Positions 44,797 to 56,030 of a stretch of 64,000 nt of DNA are shown piece after piece. This stretch comes from Neoechinorhynchus agilis (Eukaryota; Acanthocephala). Positions within the stretch are counted from its first letter, which is position 1, and each line of letters starts with the position of its first letter. A model generated the notes under the pieces. The model saw only the letters and a program-made list of their open reading frames with translations. It was not told the DNA's origin and ran no database searches. The position numbers and the translations under genes were made by a program. The stretch is from positions 2,604,001 through 2,668,000 of the forward strand of contig CM121342.1 in the NCBI GenBank assembly GCA_051530055.1. Direction: 5' to 3'.

Positions 44797-44978
44797 TATT
44801 TATTAAATTTGCAATATTAAATACATAATTTTCACCGAGATACCGCGAATCTTTTAGTTTTAAACATTAATTAAGTTGATAAATATTTGACATTGAAAAA
44901 GGTTTTGCTGATAAATAATAAAAAATCAATATTTCGTTGACGGATTAGAAAATATCTCGAATTTTCAGTTATAAATTC

Positions 44979-45375
44979 TCAATTCGAAGCACGATGGTAT
45001 TCATTATCTTTCTCAATCATCGATCTGTCTTTAAGACGGTCAGCACACGACTTGCCGCATCTATTCATGCGGTCCTGCAATTGGGCTAACTGGGACTGTA
45101 AATGGGCGTCGATCTCCTCCAAAGGTCTAGCACATGAATCAATACACGATTGAACATCGATATTTGATCTCGATCTGTCTTCGCAACACTTTGCACTGCA
45201 ACGGAAAACTTTAGCCTTAAAAGTGAACTATGAACGAATTAAGCAAGTGATCACAAACTTTCACGGGTCGAATGTCTTCAGATTCGAGATTGTCCATTGA
45301 ATGTTGCACAGCTTTACTAACTGAAGATTGAATCGCTTCGATTTGAGCGTAATCGTCAGCAGAAACATTCGACAT
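44979..45375 (-). CDS. FAM136A: FAM136A homologue, two exons (115 aa)
   Basis: Exon 1 45375-45265, intron 45264-45216 (49 nt, GT-AG), exon 2 45215-44979; the exons join in phase as SEDIRP|AKVFRCSAKCC. Three CX3C pairs lie near residues 43-47, 61-65 and 90-94 (CSAKC, CIDSC, CGKSC), together with CARPLEEIDAHLQSQLAQLQ, as in FAM136A. FAM136A is a small mitochondrial protein with twin-cysteine motifs expected to form disulfides in the intermembrane space. At 115 residues it is shorter than the usual ~138: the conserved tail after the third pair is replaced by KDNEYHRASN. It may be a shortened but working gene. Function otherwise poorly known. Confidence 0.88.
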
Positions 45376-47019
45376 CTGAAACTATCGATTCTGCCAATAG
45401 TGGTGATTGAAATCGAAATAAGTTGAGACCATCAGTAGAAAAATGAATTCGGCACACTCAGAATGCGGCAGTCATCCAAAAGTGAAGGCTGAAGATGGTA
45501 AAATCCATAATAAAACAGTCTTATACTTTAGGCAAAAATCTATATCGTCAGTATTGAGAGAAAAAGGGAATCAATCTTAAGACAATTGATAACCAAATCT
45601 TATATCTAATTAAAGAATCCTGGAGTTATATTATCAAGCAACTAAAATTGATAATTAGAGGTCGACATCAAATACGATTAAAACGACTTTACAAAATACC
45701 CAGCAATATTGCCAATCCATAAACTGAAATGGAATCTAAATGGAGACATCGGTGGACTCACGAAACATTATAATATAATAATAACATGTTTATTGTTGAA
45801 AATACAAAGAAGGAATAGGAGGGCCCAAAGCATTCGAGCTCATAATTGTTCAAAAAAGAGTATCCGTTAGGATGGGAATATGCACTCGAGGAATGTCCGT
45901 TTGGGAGGTAATATCTGGTCGGAGGGATGTCTATTCAGGTAGGAGCTATCCAGTCGAGGATGGTTCGTTCGTGTGAGGATGTGTCCGTTCGATTGAGAAT
46001 ATCCGGTTGGGTTGGAAGGGCTAGTCTTTCCTCGGAATCATTTCAGGTTATGATATCCGAGAAGATTGGGCAGCATGGAAAAGAGCGCGTAGATATAGTG
46101 AGATACAATGTCGAGGGAGGATGAAACGAATTAAGATTACGAGTGTTGTGCTCATGAGAAAAGGGGGCGATATGTGGAAGAAATTGTGGTAACGCGAGGC
46201 CGGAGCTCGATAAACGTCAGCAATTGTGAATTCTCTAAGGCCGTTTCCCAGAGGAGCTATGAAATGAACTGCGATGAATTCCAGATCGGGGTTTTGTAGA
46301 GTAAAATGGGGCCCCCTCCTGGACGGTACCAGCGGTATGTATGGAAGGAAGTGTACCCGGGAAGGATGGCTGAATCGCTGTTGAAGGATGTAAGCCACGT
46401 TTCTGTTAAGATGATTACGTTGGCTTTTGAGGTAGGTGAAATGAGTGAAATTTCATCTAGTTTAGGGAAGGAAGCTACGAGTATTCGAGTAGAAAACGGT
46501 GGTTAAGGGAATTTTGGATTTCTCGAAATCGGAGGCGGATATGAGGGAGATCGGGGTTGCATTGATCGTTGCGTTTGGTGGGCTAAGGGAGGAATCGTTA
46601 CGTTATGCCGACAATGAACGATTGATTATCCCAAAGCGAGAAGTCCGGGGCGACTCAAAAATTTGAGTTGGGATGTGTGAATCTTAATTATAGAAATGAG
46701 TTTAGGGTTGTCACTTTGCATGGATCAACTACGGTTTTATGGACCGATTTGTGATGATTTTGAGTCAGGAAAGAGAGAGTATTTAATGTGGAACGGCTGG
46801 GAGGTTGACCTTTGTGGTTATTCAGGCGCCAGTAGTGTTGCACGTAATCAAAGAAACTGGGAAGTCGCTTATTCTTCGATTTTTTGGGATGGGGGAGATG
46901 TTCGTGGATTTTTGCTAAGAGTGAAGGGTTACATTGGGAAGATGAATTCTGGATTGAGTTTGGAGGGCATATGGAAAGATTTTGTGATGCGTTCTTATGT
47001 GAATAGATACGAAAAGAAA
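45376..47019. other. G-rich (plus-strand) stretch of unknown nature
   Basis: From about 45830 the plus strand is strongly G-biased (many GGG, GAGG) and C-poor, unlike the surroundings. Open frames appear on both strands (46048-46398 minus; 46696-47025 plus, with LMWNGWEVDLCGYSGASSVA), but none has a recognisable domain. The strand bias continues into copy K2 of family K, so it may be part of that larger duplicated unit. Confidence 0.4.
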
Positions 47020-47985
47020 ATTTAGGAGTTTGTATCTCCTGTTAAGAAAGAGGGAGGCTACGAATGATGAAATAAAAATTACTTTGAGGAGACGTGGTCT
47101 CGGGTTAAAGGAATTTTTCGGTGGAATGCGCATAACTGTTAATGGGGGAGGAATAGTGGAGTGAATGTCGGGGAAAAGGAGTTGACCGGTTCGAAGGATT
47201 TGGTGGCGGTTTTGTGCATCAGCGGGGGGGCTTCCGGCATACCAGAAATAAATATGGTGCGATTTCTATCCTCGATGGAATTGTGCATGATGCGAAGGGT
47301 CGAATTCAGAGCAACGGGGGATGATGGCCGAGGTGGAGGAGTATCATTACCGAAATGAATCGAAGGATTGATTGATTTTGATAGAGTTCTTCCTTTTGCT
47401 CTTGTTTCTACTCGTTCAGGTGTTGCTTGGACTTTTTGTTCGACCGTAGCTTTCGTAGCAATTAATTCAGCTGGATCGCTTTCTTTTTTCCTATCGTTAC
47501 CTTTTATCACAGTCACATGATCATACTCATCCACAGTAAGATTAGAATCATGAAGTACTGCAGGCTGAATATCCTTTAAGGGTGGTACCAAGTCCCTGGC
47601 AAAAGTCGAAATATTCTCAGTCTTTAGAACACAGTTCGTTTCCAACAAATCTTCATTCGATTTTAGCGCGCTGATCCTTCGTGGTCGCTTCATTATCCGA
47701 TTTCAGTAAACCTTTAGCTTGTTTCTTAAAATTCGCCTTTGAAATCTTTGCCTTCCTCTTTGAGCCATTAGCTTTTTTCCCTTTGCATTTCTTGACTTCG
47801 ATAAGCTGTTCATTTTTAAGAGTTTCCATTTCGCACTGAATAGCCTTCGCTAATACTTTCTTAACTGTGCTCATCGCTTCAATTAATGAGTCCTTTAGAG
47901 TTTCAGTAGCTCGTTCAAAGCATTTCTTTAGTACGACATCAATAAGGGTAGAATACTTGTCCGATTCTCGTTCACCGTTCATTGA
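47020..47985 (-). pseudogene. Unknown gene family K, copy K2 (longest)
   Basis: Minus-strand frame 1 (47982-47653): STLIDVVLKKCFERATETLK, AMSTVKKVLAKAIQCEMETL, Lys-rich KKCKGKKANGSKRKAKISKA. Overlapping frame 2 (47693-47139): ALKSNEDLLETNCVLKTENI, DLVPPLKDIQ, VTVIKGNDRKKESDPAEL, a Pro-rich GNDTPPPRPSSP and ESFEPVNSFSP-like end. A one-base frame change at the overlap separates them; K1 shows the same two-part structure. DNA-level copies lie at 41.9-42.7 and 55.4-55.9 kb. No family recognised; likely an intracellular helical protein with a disordered tail. Confidence 0.5.
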
Positions 47986-48326
47986 TTAGAGGGCGTTAGC
48001 TGAGATGGAGGGAACGTTGACGAGAGAGAGGACGTTGACAGAGAGAGGACGTTGACTGATGCTCTCAACGTTCTTTCATTTCTTGATTCCCGTCAGTATG
48101 ACGAAAAAATGTGATTCAATACTGCCTTTTTTGGAAGGGGTTCTCTTATTTCGTTGAATCCCAACGATTAAGTTGAGTCAGAATCGAAAAGTGAAGAATC
48201 CCATTGGTGCCCATCTCTTGCTTGAAAATTGTGTTTGAATTCTAACCAAATTATAAAGTGGTAAGTGATATAAACTTGTGGTGAGCATACACCCGGTCAT
48301 AACCTATTTGATTTTGATTTATTTGA
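47986..48326. other. Spacer
   Basis: Contains a short direct repeat of GAGAGAGGACGTTGAC (near 48023 and 48040). No gene seen. Confidence 0.4.
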
Positions 48327-48356
48327 GATATTTCGTGAGGTAACCGCGCTTCGTCG
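48327..48356 (-). ncRNA. Hammerhead-like motif H9 (degenerate)
   Basis: The minus strand has CGACGA in place of CTGATGA, then a GGTTACCTCAC stem region, then GAAATATC. The flank TAACCTATTTGATTT is shared inversely with H13, so it belongs to the same repeat. Core is probably dead. Confidence 0.35.
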
Positions 48357-48565
48357 TAAACACTTGCAGTAAGCATCGCGTGGATTTTGGCGGCACCAAC
48401 TTGATAGAAATAGAACAAAAGCTAAAAGGGTGGCTTGTTTTGGAGGAATTACATATCGCTGTGTCCAATACAATGGAGGGAAATAAAGTTAATTTGAGCT
48501 GAAACGTCCAGCCGGCGACATGTTTGTACAGCGCAGGGGGTTAGAGCTACGGATAGCATAAAACC

Positions 48566-49078
48566 TTAAGGCGAAAAACATATTTTTAGATGACTGATGA
48601 GGATCTGAGAGGCCCCAGGCATAAACAGATCGGTTGATTGTGGTAAAGAACCAGACCCGCTACAGCGGAGATCCCGGGGACCATTGGCAAACAAAACCCC
48701 CAAATTGGTTAATTTAAAAGACTTATCGCAAACCGAACACACAAGAGTAGAGACGCGTTGGAGCTCGGTAGCGTTGGTCTTCTCAGGTTCAGCGTGATCG
48801 ATAAGTGGATCGTTCAAGGTGTCTGCGTCAGTGATTTGATGAACAGAATTTAGGCCTGGTGTCCCGATAGCATTGGCCGTTTCCTCGGTCTTTTCACTTA
48901 TCTCATTTTGGGCGGGCAAGTTTCCATCTTCATATTGTTGTCTAGCATCCAGGTTCCGAGCGAAGCGAGGGGGCGGCATCGGTGTCGTCGGTGGTGAGGT
49001 AAGAATGTTGATTTTCTTAAAGCTCTTCAGAGAAGCGAGGTCTTCATCCTTAAACCCAGTTTGTAGACTTCTAAACAA
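48566..49078 (-). CDS. Hypothetical protein with one CxxC (170 aa)
   Basis: Open frame with TGFKDEDLASLKSFKKINIL at the N-terminus, an acidic/Thr-rich middle and VCSVCDKSFKLTNLGVLFAN near the C-terminus, which looks like the first half of a C2H2 zinc finger (CxxC then F) with no clear His pair. The N-terminal coding string GFKDEDLASL recurs in inverted orientation at 49369-49401. Status uncertain: host gene piece or element. Confidence 0.35.
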   Translation of the reverse strand: MFRSLQTGFKDEDLASLKSFKKINILTSPPTTPMPPPRFARNLDARQQYEDGNLPAQNEISEKTEETANAIGTPGLNSVHQITDADTLNDPLIDHAEPEKTNATELQRVSTLVCSVCDKSFKLTNLGVLFANGPRDLRCSGSGSLPQSTDLFMPGASQILISHLKICFSP

Positions 49079-49401
49079 TTAAAAACACACTTTATTTCCC
49101 ACCATCGAGTTAAGGCTTTAAAAAAATTTGATTTTTATCGCTTCAAAAAACACTACCTTTGATTTCTAGATACCGTACATCGTCCCCCAAAAAAAGAAAA
49201 CATTCTATGTTCTTGAATAAGCGCCGAACACGTTGGACATCTCTTAATGAAGGAACTAGTCACTTTTCTTGACTTTGGTAGGATAATGAAGGAACTAGTC
49301 ACTTTTCTTGACTTTGGTAGGATACGACCAAATCTAAGACGCCGAAAAAACCCAGTTTTTGTGGATGGAACTGGGTTTAAGGATGAAGACCTCGCTTCTC
49401 T
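49029..49401. repeat. 33-bp perfect inverted repeat framing ~305 bp
   Basis: 49029-49061 (AGAGAAGCGAGGTCTTCATC...) is the inverse complement of 49369-49401. The left arm is coding in the minus frame above. The layout mirrors the 34-bp inverted repeat next to the Penelope-like element at 61.6-62 kb. Confidence 0.8.
49246..49323 (+). repeat. 39-bp unit tandem duplication (x2)
   Basis: Two perfect adjacent copies, 49246-49284 and 49285-49323, of a unit starting AATGAAGGAACTAGTCACTT and ending TTTGGTAGGAT. Confidence 0.9.
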
Positions 49402-49559
49402 CTTGCAACCACCACATTTCTATGAGCCAGGATAAATAACGTCACTCTCCGTTCGTGTTTTGCGTCGACCTATACGATCCGATATTTATTTGTTGTTGGA
49501 CTGAGCACTAAATCCAACGGTTTAGTTGCTTTTTAACTCCGTTTTTTTACGGCGTCAAT

Positions 49560-50055
49560 TGTTCAATTTGTGACTCCAAGGCATGCTGAAATCAATGCCA
49601 TTCTGAGTAGGACTCTAAAAACGCTTTCCCTTCCAAACATTCTAGAACCCACTAATCTTTGTAGATTAGATGGAAGACGCCCTGATGGCGTTACCGTATT
49701 TCCTTGGCGGGAGGAAAAATGTTTGTTGTGGGATGCAACGCGTGTGGACACGTTGGCAAACTCCAACATCGGCCACTCGAAAAAAGGTCCAGGAGGAGCG
49801 GCGACGGCGGCAGAGGATCGGGAATGCTCAAAATACAGGGAGCTAACCCGAAATTACCATTTTGTCCCCTTCGGTGTGGAAACGTACCTTGGGAGGGTCG
49901 GCACTAGCCCTCCTGAAGGACTCGGGAAAACGAATCGACGCAGCGACTGGAGAGCCAAGATCAACGTCGTTCTTGGCGCAAAAAATAAGCATTGCGGTGC
50001 AGCGGGGCAATGCGGCCAGCATTTTGGCCAGCGCCGATGAATGGGAGCGTTGATC
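49560..50055 (+). mobile_element. R2-like LINE, 3' fragment L3 (best preserved)
   Basis: Reads RHAEINAILSRTL, LEPTNLCRLDGRRPDGVTVF, PWREEKCLLWDATRVDTLAN, then KYRELTRNYHFVPFGVETYL. After frame changes come LALLKDSGKRIDAATGEPRS and LAQKISIAVQRGNAASILAS. This is the CCHC-adjacent helix, the PD...D...T restriction-like endonuclease core and the C-terminal tail of an R2-like LINE protein. The CCHC cysteines lie upstream and are not visible. Broken in at least two places near the end. Confidence 0.8.
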
Positions 50056-50869
50056 ATCTGAATTGGAAGTAAAAAAGTTCAAGATTGTAAAACGAACAAG
50101 TGTACTCACTCATAGCATTCAATAAATAAAAATTAACATTGATACTTCTAGGACGCAAACCACCTTGTTCCCTCAGCAGCAACAACAACAACCCGTTCAA
50201 ATCATACAGTACTTCTTCCAACAACCTTTTGCTCCACCCGGAAACAGTTTACCTTCTGCCGTTCTCCCTGTAGATCTGCTTTTTTGTTAGGGTCAAAGCG
50301 TCAAGCAAGAATGTTTATTTTCTTAGGAACCACGAACTGATGAATTTTTAGCGAAAACCGATTTCAATGTGTTCGAATATTGAAGTTTTTGCAATGATGT
50401 AGAACGAATAAAAAGTTCTCAATTATTCTTGAACTGCACAACAGCAAAACAATCGTCGTTCCCAGCATGAAACAATAGCAAAAATGCGGCTAATTTTACA
50501 TCGAACGCGAAAAGATAATTAAAATTTTCAGAAACGAAAAATAAAATTTATTGGTGCAATGTCAAATCAAGATGCAGTCCCTGAAAAATATTTTTCACCT
50601 GTGGATATTAAGAGATGTATCGAACCCTTAAGAGGATTCGCGATTTGATGGACTTTTCTTTGGAATAAATCATGTAAGCCGATTGTAACGTTCTAAAAAT
50701 AATCCCAAGGGGCGCGCGACATCAGGCCGCAAAGAGATTCACTTTTCTATTGATCGACTGCATCCAGCATAACTCAGAGTTGCCGTGGATGCGTCTCTTT
50801 GCGTGATGTTTCCGAAGGATCTCTGACCACAAAAAATAAAAGAGCGAATAAGTTCATATGAACAAAATT
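50056..50869. other. Spacer with a possible Q-rich exon
   Basis: After an acceptor-like TTCTAG at 50151 a frame reads QTTLFPQQQQQQPVQ, then QQPFAPPGNSLPSAVLPVDL and a stop near 50290. Could be the last exon of a Q-rich gene. Otherwise AT-rich. Confidence 0.3.
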
Positions 50870-51385
50870 TTATTCAATGCCCTTAAGCAGAATGCGAGCT
50901 ACGGAAGGGGCGTGTCCAGAAAGCTGACCACCGCCGAAACCCAAATCAGTCGGTTGCTAGATGCGTTCCTACGAAGTATTATCATCAATGGACAGACTCG
51001 CCAAAGATAACGAAAAAACTTTACAAACTATTCGTTCCAAACATCCGAGTGACGGCGGTCGGCAGTATTTCGACGAATCCTCGTCCTTTGATGCATTCTC
51101 AGATTTTTTATCATATAAATCAGAAGTGAAAATGGCAATCTTATTTTTTGCTTACGTATCAGCTCATGGGTTTGACGGGCTCCGGCCCCAACACCTAAAA
51201 GATATGACTTCCTTTTCGGTAGGCGACGCTGCTCACTCCCTTGAAAATGCATTGGCACGTATAGTCGACAAATTTGCAAGGGAAGAGTTGATTCCGAAAG
51301 CAATGGAGTTATATTTCTGCGCATCTTTGTGTGCCCTCGCAAAAAAGGAAGGTGGGATTCGTCCCATTGCAATTGGAAACTAATC
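50870..51385 (+). mobile_element. R2-like LINE, reverse-transcriptase N-terminal fragment L4
   Basis: The frame 50961-51383 contains FFAYVSAHGFDGLRPQHLKD and FCASLCALAKKEGGIRPIAI, the finger region (motifs 0-1) of a non-LTR reverse transcriptase. It ends where the hairpin-bearing repeat R-A begins, so the RT is cut off before its catalytic motifs. Confidence 0.75.
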
Positions 51386-51650
51386 CGATAAACGTCCTTC
51401 GAATTTAGAGATAAAACTCTAAGCTACTTCACCGTAGTCTTATTAGGTAAAAATGCCATTAATTCGGTCACGAGCTTACCTAAGAAGTTTCGTTTTCTCA
51501 CAAAAGAACGAGGATACAACACGAGTATTTCAGCTGAAAGTCACACGAACTCACGTATTAAAAACTTACAAACAGTAAGTATTGGCGATTAGATAAAGCC
51601 CAATGACGACCGAAGATGCGATTGCATCTCAGAGGGCCCATCGAAAAATG
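51380..51650 (+). repeat. Hairpin-bearing coding repeat, copy R-A
   Basis: Contains KKFRFLTKERGYNTSISAES, KNLQTVSIGD, stop, then KPNDDRRCDCISEG in the plus frame, with a perfect hairpin AGATGC GATT GCATCT near 51616-51631. Copies: 53275, 56031, 58370, 60355 and a scrap at 11255. The amino-acid reading is kept among copies more than expected of junk DNA. Confidence 0.7.
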
Positions 51651-52534
51651 AAAGATAATTAAAATCATCGTTGGGATTAGATTAAAATTCCGGCGAAAAC
51701 AATGTTTAATAGCCGTTCTTTAATTTACCTTTGAGTGATCCCTAATTGCGCAGAACATGGTTTCTCTATTGAGAGAGTTAAAGGCGTTCCGAAAATCACA
51801 CTTAAGAATCACGCACGGCTCTGAACTCCTCGTAGTAAAGTTTCGGAGCGCGTGGACGATAGCTTCCGCCCCGCTGGATGTGCAGCAGCCCAGTTGGACT
51901 AAGCGAAGTTGCTGTCCGGTTTTCTCTGTGATACGTTTACAGAGAATTTTTCCTGCAAGTCGGCATAGCCTTTCTTTAATTTACCTTAGTGTTCTCGTTC
52001 TCAAGTGACCAAATTAAATTTTAACGCTCATTAAGGTCGCGAAGCTGGGATCCAAGTCAATTTTTCTTAAACATAAAATGAAAGAAATCCGGTAAAAGAA
52101 GGCTCGCTAATGAGAACATAAAAAATGTGACACTTAAAAGCATTCGAAGATGAAACTTCGGGATTCAAGGTTCATTTGCCAGTTCGATTTGCTATAAGAA
52201 CGAACCTATAGAATTTCATTTTTAAAGAATGATTTGTAAGAAATAAAAGCACTGTGAAATTTAAAAATCGTTTTTGGAGAACAAGCACAAAAAACAAGCA
52301 ATCATTGCAACTGCCGGCTGAAAATATTCATCAACTTTGTGGCGAAATTTACCGTCAGCGTGTGGCATTATTAGTCATTTTTATAAGATATAGTTTCGAA
52401 AAATACGAAAATTTCAATTGCATTTACGATCGGTCACTGGTCCGCAAAAGTAATTCCAGCCAGTAATAATCTGAATTTTCCTCTTACCACTTACAAAAAA
52501 ACCTACCAAAAATTTGTTTAATTTTTTAAATCAA
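51651..52534. other. Spacer
   Basis: No supported gene. TTTCTTTAATTTACCTT occurs twice (near 51717 and 51970), flanking about 250 bp, and a TTCTCGTTCT..TGACCAAA string is shared with 53960. Confidence 0.4.
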
Positions 52535-53040
52535 ATGTGTTTTAAAAATGTCACATTGTTGTCTATCAAAACCAGCAAGATTTGCTAATGCTAAATATGT
52601 GCTTTTGCCATGATTTAAATTTTTTATATTTTTTAATTTATATTTATTAATTTTTTTAATTTTCATGTGTTTAAAAAACGTCAGAGAGGTGCCCATTGTG
52701 ACCAGCAAGACTTGAGGATTTTATAAAATATGTCCTTTTTCGTGATTTAAATTTTTTTATATTTTTTAATTAATATTTTTTTGAATTTTCATGTGTTTAA
52801 AAAACGTCATAGAGGCACGTATTGTGACCAGCAAGACTTGAGGATTTTATAAAATATGTCCTTTTTCGTGATTTTAATTTTTTTATATCTTTTAATTAAT
52901 ATTTTCTTGAATTTTCATGTGTTTAAAAAACGTCATAGAGGTGCCCATTTTGACCGGCAAGACTTGAGGATTTTAAAAATATATAATTTTTTCGTGATTT
53001 AAATTTTTCAAATTTTTTATTTTAAATTTGTCGAATTTTT
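52535..53040 (+). repeat. Satellite-like tandem array, 126-bp unit, 4 copies
   Basis: ATGTGTTTTAAAAA/ATGTGTTTAAAAAACGTCA returns at 52535, 52665, 52791 and 52917. Units two to four are nearly identical (GACCAGCAAGACTTGAGGAT, TATGTCCTTTTTCGTGATTT); the first is more diverged. Very AT-rich. Confidence 0.9.
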
Positions 53041-53274
53041 TAATATTTAATAATGTGCACAATTGCACCAATTAATTATAAATTCGGCAGGATTAAGTCG
53101 CTGTTTAATCGCACCTGCAACTATTGCCAACTGCGATCATGAATGAATGACTATGGCTGAATGTTGATTATTACAATCATAAAGTCAAAGATATGAATCT
53201 GTTATACTCAATAAAATAACTTTTGCTCAGAAAAGCGGAACGTGCTCAGAAAAAATAAGATATTGAAAAAATTC
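53041..53274. other. Spacer after the satellite
   Basis: No gene or further repeat unit recognised. Confidence 0.4.
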
Positions 53275-53650
53275 GAAGTTTATGTCCACATTCATCGTTT
53301 TTTACGGTGTGCAGCATTTAGGCGAAAATTCTTATAAAGTAAACATCTGAAAATTAGGAAAATTTCGATAAACGTCCTTCGAATTTAGAAAATCCTAAGC
53401 TATTTCACCGTAAGTCTCAATAGGGGTGACGTATTCATCTAGGAAGTTTCGTTTTCTCACAAAAGAACGAGGACACAACACGAGCATTCTTGAACAAAGC
53501 CAGACGAACTCACGTATTAAAAACTTACAAACAGTAAGTATTGGCGATTAGCCAAAGCCCAATGACGACCGAGGATGCGATTGCATCTCAGAGGGCAGAT
53601 TGAAAAAAGGAATGATAATCGATGGAAAAGTTTTAGAGTTGGAATTCGAA
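53275..53650 (+). repeat. Hairpin-bearing coding repeat, copy R-B
   Basis: Longer copy: starts at TTTATGTCCACATTCATCGT and GTGCAGCATTTAGGCGAAAA (shared with R-D), then RKFRFLTKERGHNTS, KNLQTVSIGD, stop, KPNDDRGCDCISEGRLKKGM and IIDGKVLELE. Confidence 0.7.
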
Positions 53651-54091
53651 CATTGTCGATTGGTGATAAATTGCAGAGGACGTAAGGTTGCATGGTTCCT
53701 CTTTCAAATATAAAACGTTTCATTTTATAACTCAGATTTCAATTGAGATTTTACTGAAGGTGGGATTTTGCTTCTTAAAAGATTAAGAACATTTTTGTAC
53801 TTATCAGAATGTGGGATTCGATTCAATAAAAGATCGCTGCTGTACGGGCAGTTGTCGGGGATGACATTATTTGTCTTTTTAAGAAAGGAGAAAAGTTAAA
53901 CTCTCCCATCGATGGGATTGGCATAGAACCTGGCGGAAATCAAGTTTCTTTTAGTCGTCAATGTTCTCGTTCTTTACTGACCAAAAAAGAACGTTCCTTA
54001 CCGAATGCGTTTCAACTTTAAATTAAAAATCCGTGTTCTCTTTAAAAACTTTATTTTCGTGAAAAGTTTCCTAAAAAACAATAATTGAAAA
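53651..54091. other. Spacer before maelstrom
   Basis: No gene seen. Confidence 0.35.
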
Positions 54092-54957
54092 ATGCCCAAA
54101 AGATCAACTCTATATTTTTATGCTTTGGACTACCGTCGGGGTATTAGTTGTGATATGACAATAAAGAAAGCCATCGATTGTTCATGTGGACAATTTAAGA
54201 GTCTTAGTGTCGAAGAACGAGCGAAATACGAAGCGAAAGCGAATAAGTGGCGCGAGGAGAACCATCGTTGAAACCCAGATATCAATTTTATGGGTCAACA
54301 AATAGAACAAGCAATTGATTTTGTAGATCAGGCAATAAGTCTTCAAGAGATGAATGCGAACATATGTGAGAGTTTATTGATTGTATAATGGACGGCAATG
54401 ATATTGATTTGTTTTTGATTTTGTATCTATTTTTTATTACACAGCCTCAAACATCCACAAAAAATAATTAACACAAATGCACCGTTCTTCCTTTTTTATA
54501 GTTGTTGGTCGAGACCAATCGAGGCAGCGAATAAAGCTGAGTGTCGGATTGATCAAATTCCTCAGTATTGCCTCTGAATAATATGAAAACCATGCGCAAT
54601 TAATTACAATACTACATAGCGCAAAAGTCCAATATTATACGGGTAAACATGTCGCTGCCGAGTTTGCATTGTGCAAAATTGGTTCAAAAGGCAAATACGA
54701 GTGTTCAATTATAGATCCGGGTAAGATTCCGACTGGATGTTTAGCGGACACAAAAGAGTCCGAAGAGGTCCATCACATTCCAGCTGATATGAGCGAGCTT
54801 AGAGAATTGAAAGGAACAGGAAACTACGAAAAATATGTTGGTTCATTTGAGGGTCGAGTTCATCAAGGTGAACCTCCTGATTTTAAAACAGTACCGAGAG
54901 TGCCCTTAAAAACGCTGATAATATATTGTTCACACCTTGGAAGATAACCGATACATC
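54092..54957 (+). pseudogene. MAEL: maelstrom (MAEL) homologue, HMG box plus MAEL domain, damaged
   Basis: MAEL acts in piRNA-guided transposon silencing. The ATG at 54092 opens MPKRSTLYFYALDYRRG, ending LSVEERAKYEAKANKWREE, the HMG-box pattern of MAEL (aromatic start; W..LS.EER..Y...A..W). An in-frame TGA at 54269-54271 interrupts a frame that continues NPDINFMGQQIEQAIDFVDQ to about 54387. After a gap, 54600-54946 gives VAAEFALCKIGSKGKYECSI, IDPGKIPTGCLADTKESEEV and HHIPADM, matching the start of the MAEL RNase-H-like domain (F-INPG-IP-G...H-IP). Then the frame changes to NADNILFTPWKIT. The rest of the domain is missing. Most likely a decayed duplicate; unrecognised introns could explain part of it. 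Confidence 0.68.
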
Positions 54958-55039
54958 ACCGAGGACTATGAAGCTATCCTCGATTTTGAGGGGCGCTGGC
55001 ACGTGTACACAAAGCAACCACAACAACAAATATATGTTT

Positions 55040-55092
55040 AAAGGTTAATGTAGTTTGTTGTTTGCAAACTTACAAATAATACATTAACCTTT
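55040..55092. repeat. Hairpin with 13-bp arms
   Basis: AAAGGTTAATGTA (55040-55052) and its inverse complement TACATTAACCTTT (55080-55092). Short fold-back; purpose unknown. Confidence 0.6.
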
Positions 55093-55146
55093 TTTTGGAC
55101 ACGTGTATTGTTATTGAACGTTTTTCCTCAAATATTTGATTTATTG

Positions 55147-55178
55147 GAAATATTTCACAAGGTAACCTCGCCTCATCA
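55147..55178 (-). ncRNA. Hammerhead-like motif H10
   Basis: The minus strand reads TGATGA, stem II GCGAGG/CCTTGT around TTA (6 bp with G-U pairs), then GAA, palindromic ATAT and U. The base expected to be C before TGATGA is A. Same family as H9, H11, H12 and H13. Confidence 0.5.
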
Positions 55179-55449
55179 TTCATTGTTTGTAAGTTTTATC
55201 AACTGGACCGGGATTATTTTCACCAAAAGTATACTTTGATTATCCCGAAGGATTTTCTATCGATTGTATACATTAATGTTTCGATCGTTTTCATTTTAAA
55301 GCATTATATCGTACTCTTTTGATTGTGAGGTCAAAACACAAGATTTTTGGTTGGATAATAGCAAAGTGCATATTAAAAGATGATTATACGAAATAAACGA
55401 CATTCTTGTTCACAGCTTTATTAAAAATAATCCAAAGTTCACTTGATCG
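55179..55449. other. Spacer
   Basis: No gene or repeat recognised. Confidence 0.35.
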
Positions 55450-55930
55450 AGGAGTTTGTATCTCCTGTTAAGAAAGAGGGAGGCTACGAATGGTGAAATA
55501 AAAGTTACTTTGAGGAGACGTGGTCTCGGGTCAAAGGAATTTTTGGGTGGACGGCGCATAACTGTTAATGGGGGAGGAATAGTGGAGTGAATGTCGGGGA
55601 AAAGGAGTTGACCGGTTCGAAGGATTTGGTGGCTTCCGGCAGGTGTGATTTCTATCCTCGATGGAATTGTGCATGATGCGAAGGGTCGAATTCAGAACAA
55701 CGGGGGTGATGGCCGAGGTGGAGGAGTATCATTACCGAAATGAATCGAAGGATTGATTGATTTTGATAGAGTTCTTCCTTTTGCTCTTGTTTCTACTCGT
55801 TCAGGTGTTGCTTGGACTTTTTGTTCGACCGTAGCTTCAGCTGGATCATTTTCTTTTTTCCTATCGTTACCTTTTATCCCAGTCACAATATCATACTCAT
55901 CCACAGTAAGATTAGAATCATTTTAAGACT
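55450..55930 (-). pseudogene. Unknown gene family K, copy K3 (partial)
   Basis: DNA copy of 47024-47555, with a short loss near 55635 and another in the ELIATKA region: TVEQKVQATPERVETRAKGR, TLSKSINPSIHFGNDTPPPR. The helical N-terminal part is absent. Confidence 0.6.
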
Positions 55931-56030
55931 TTTTTTGTGGCACTAATGGATTTTCATTGACAACATCTAATTTAGTAACAAATGCGGAGTCATAAGGGAT
56001 GGCTTCTATTTAACTTCAGTCCGCAGCTTA

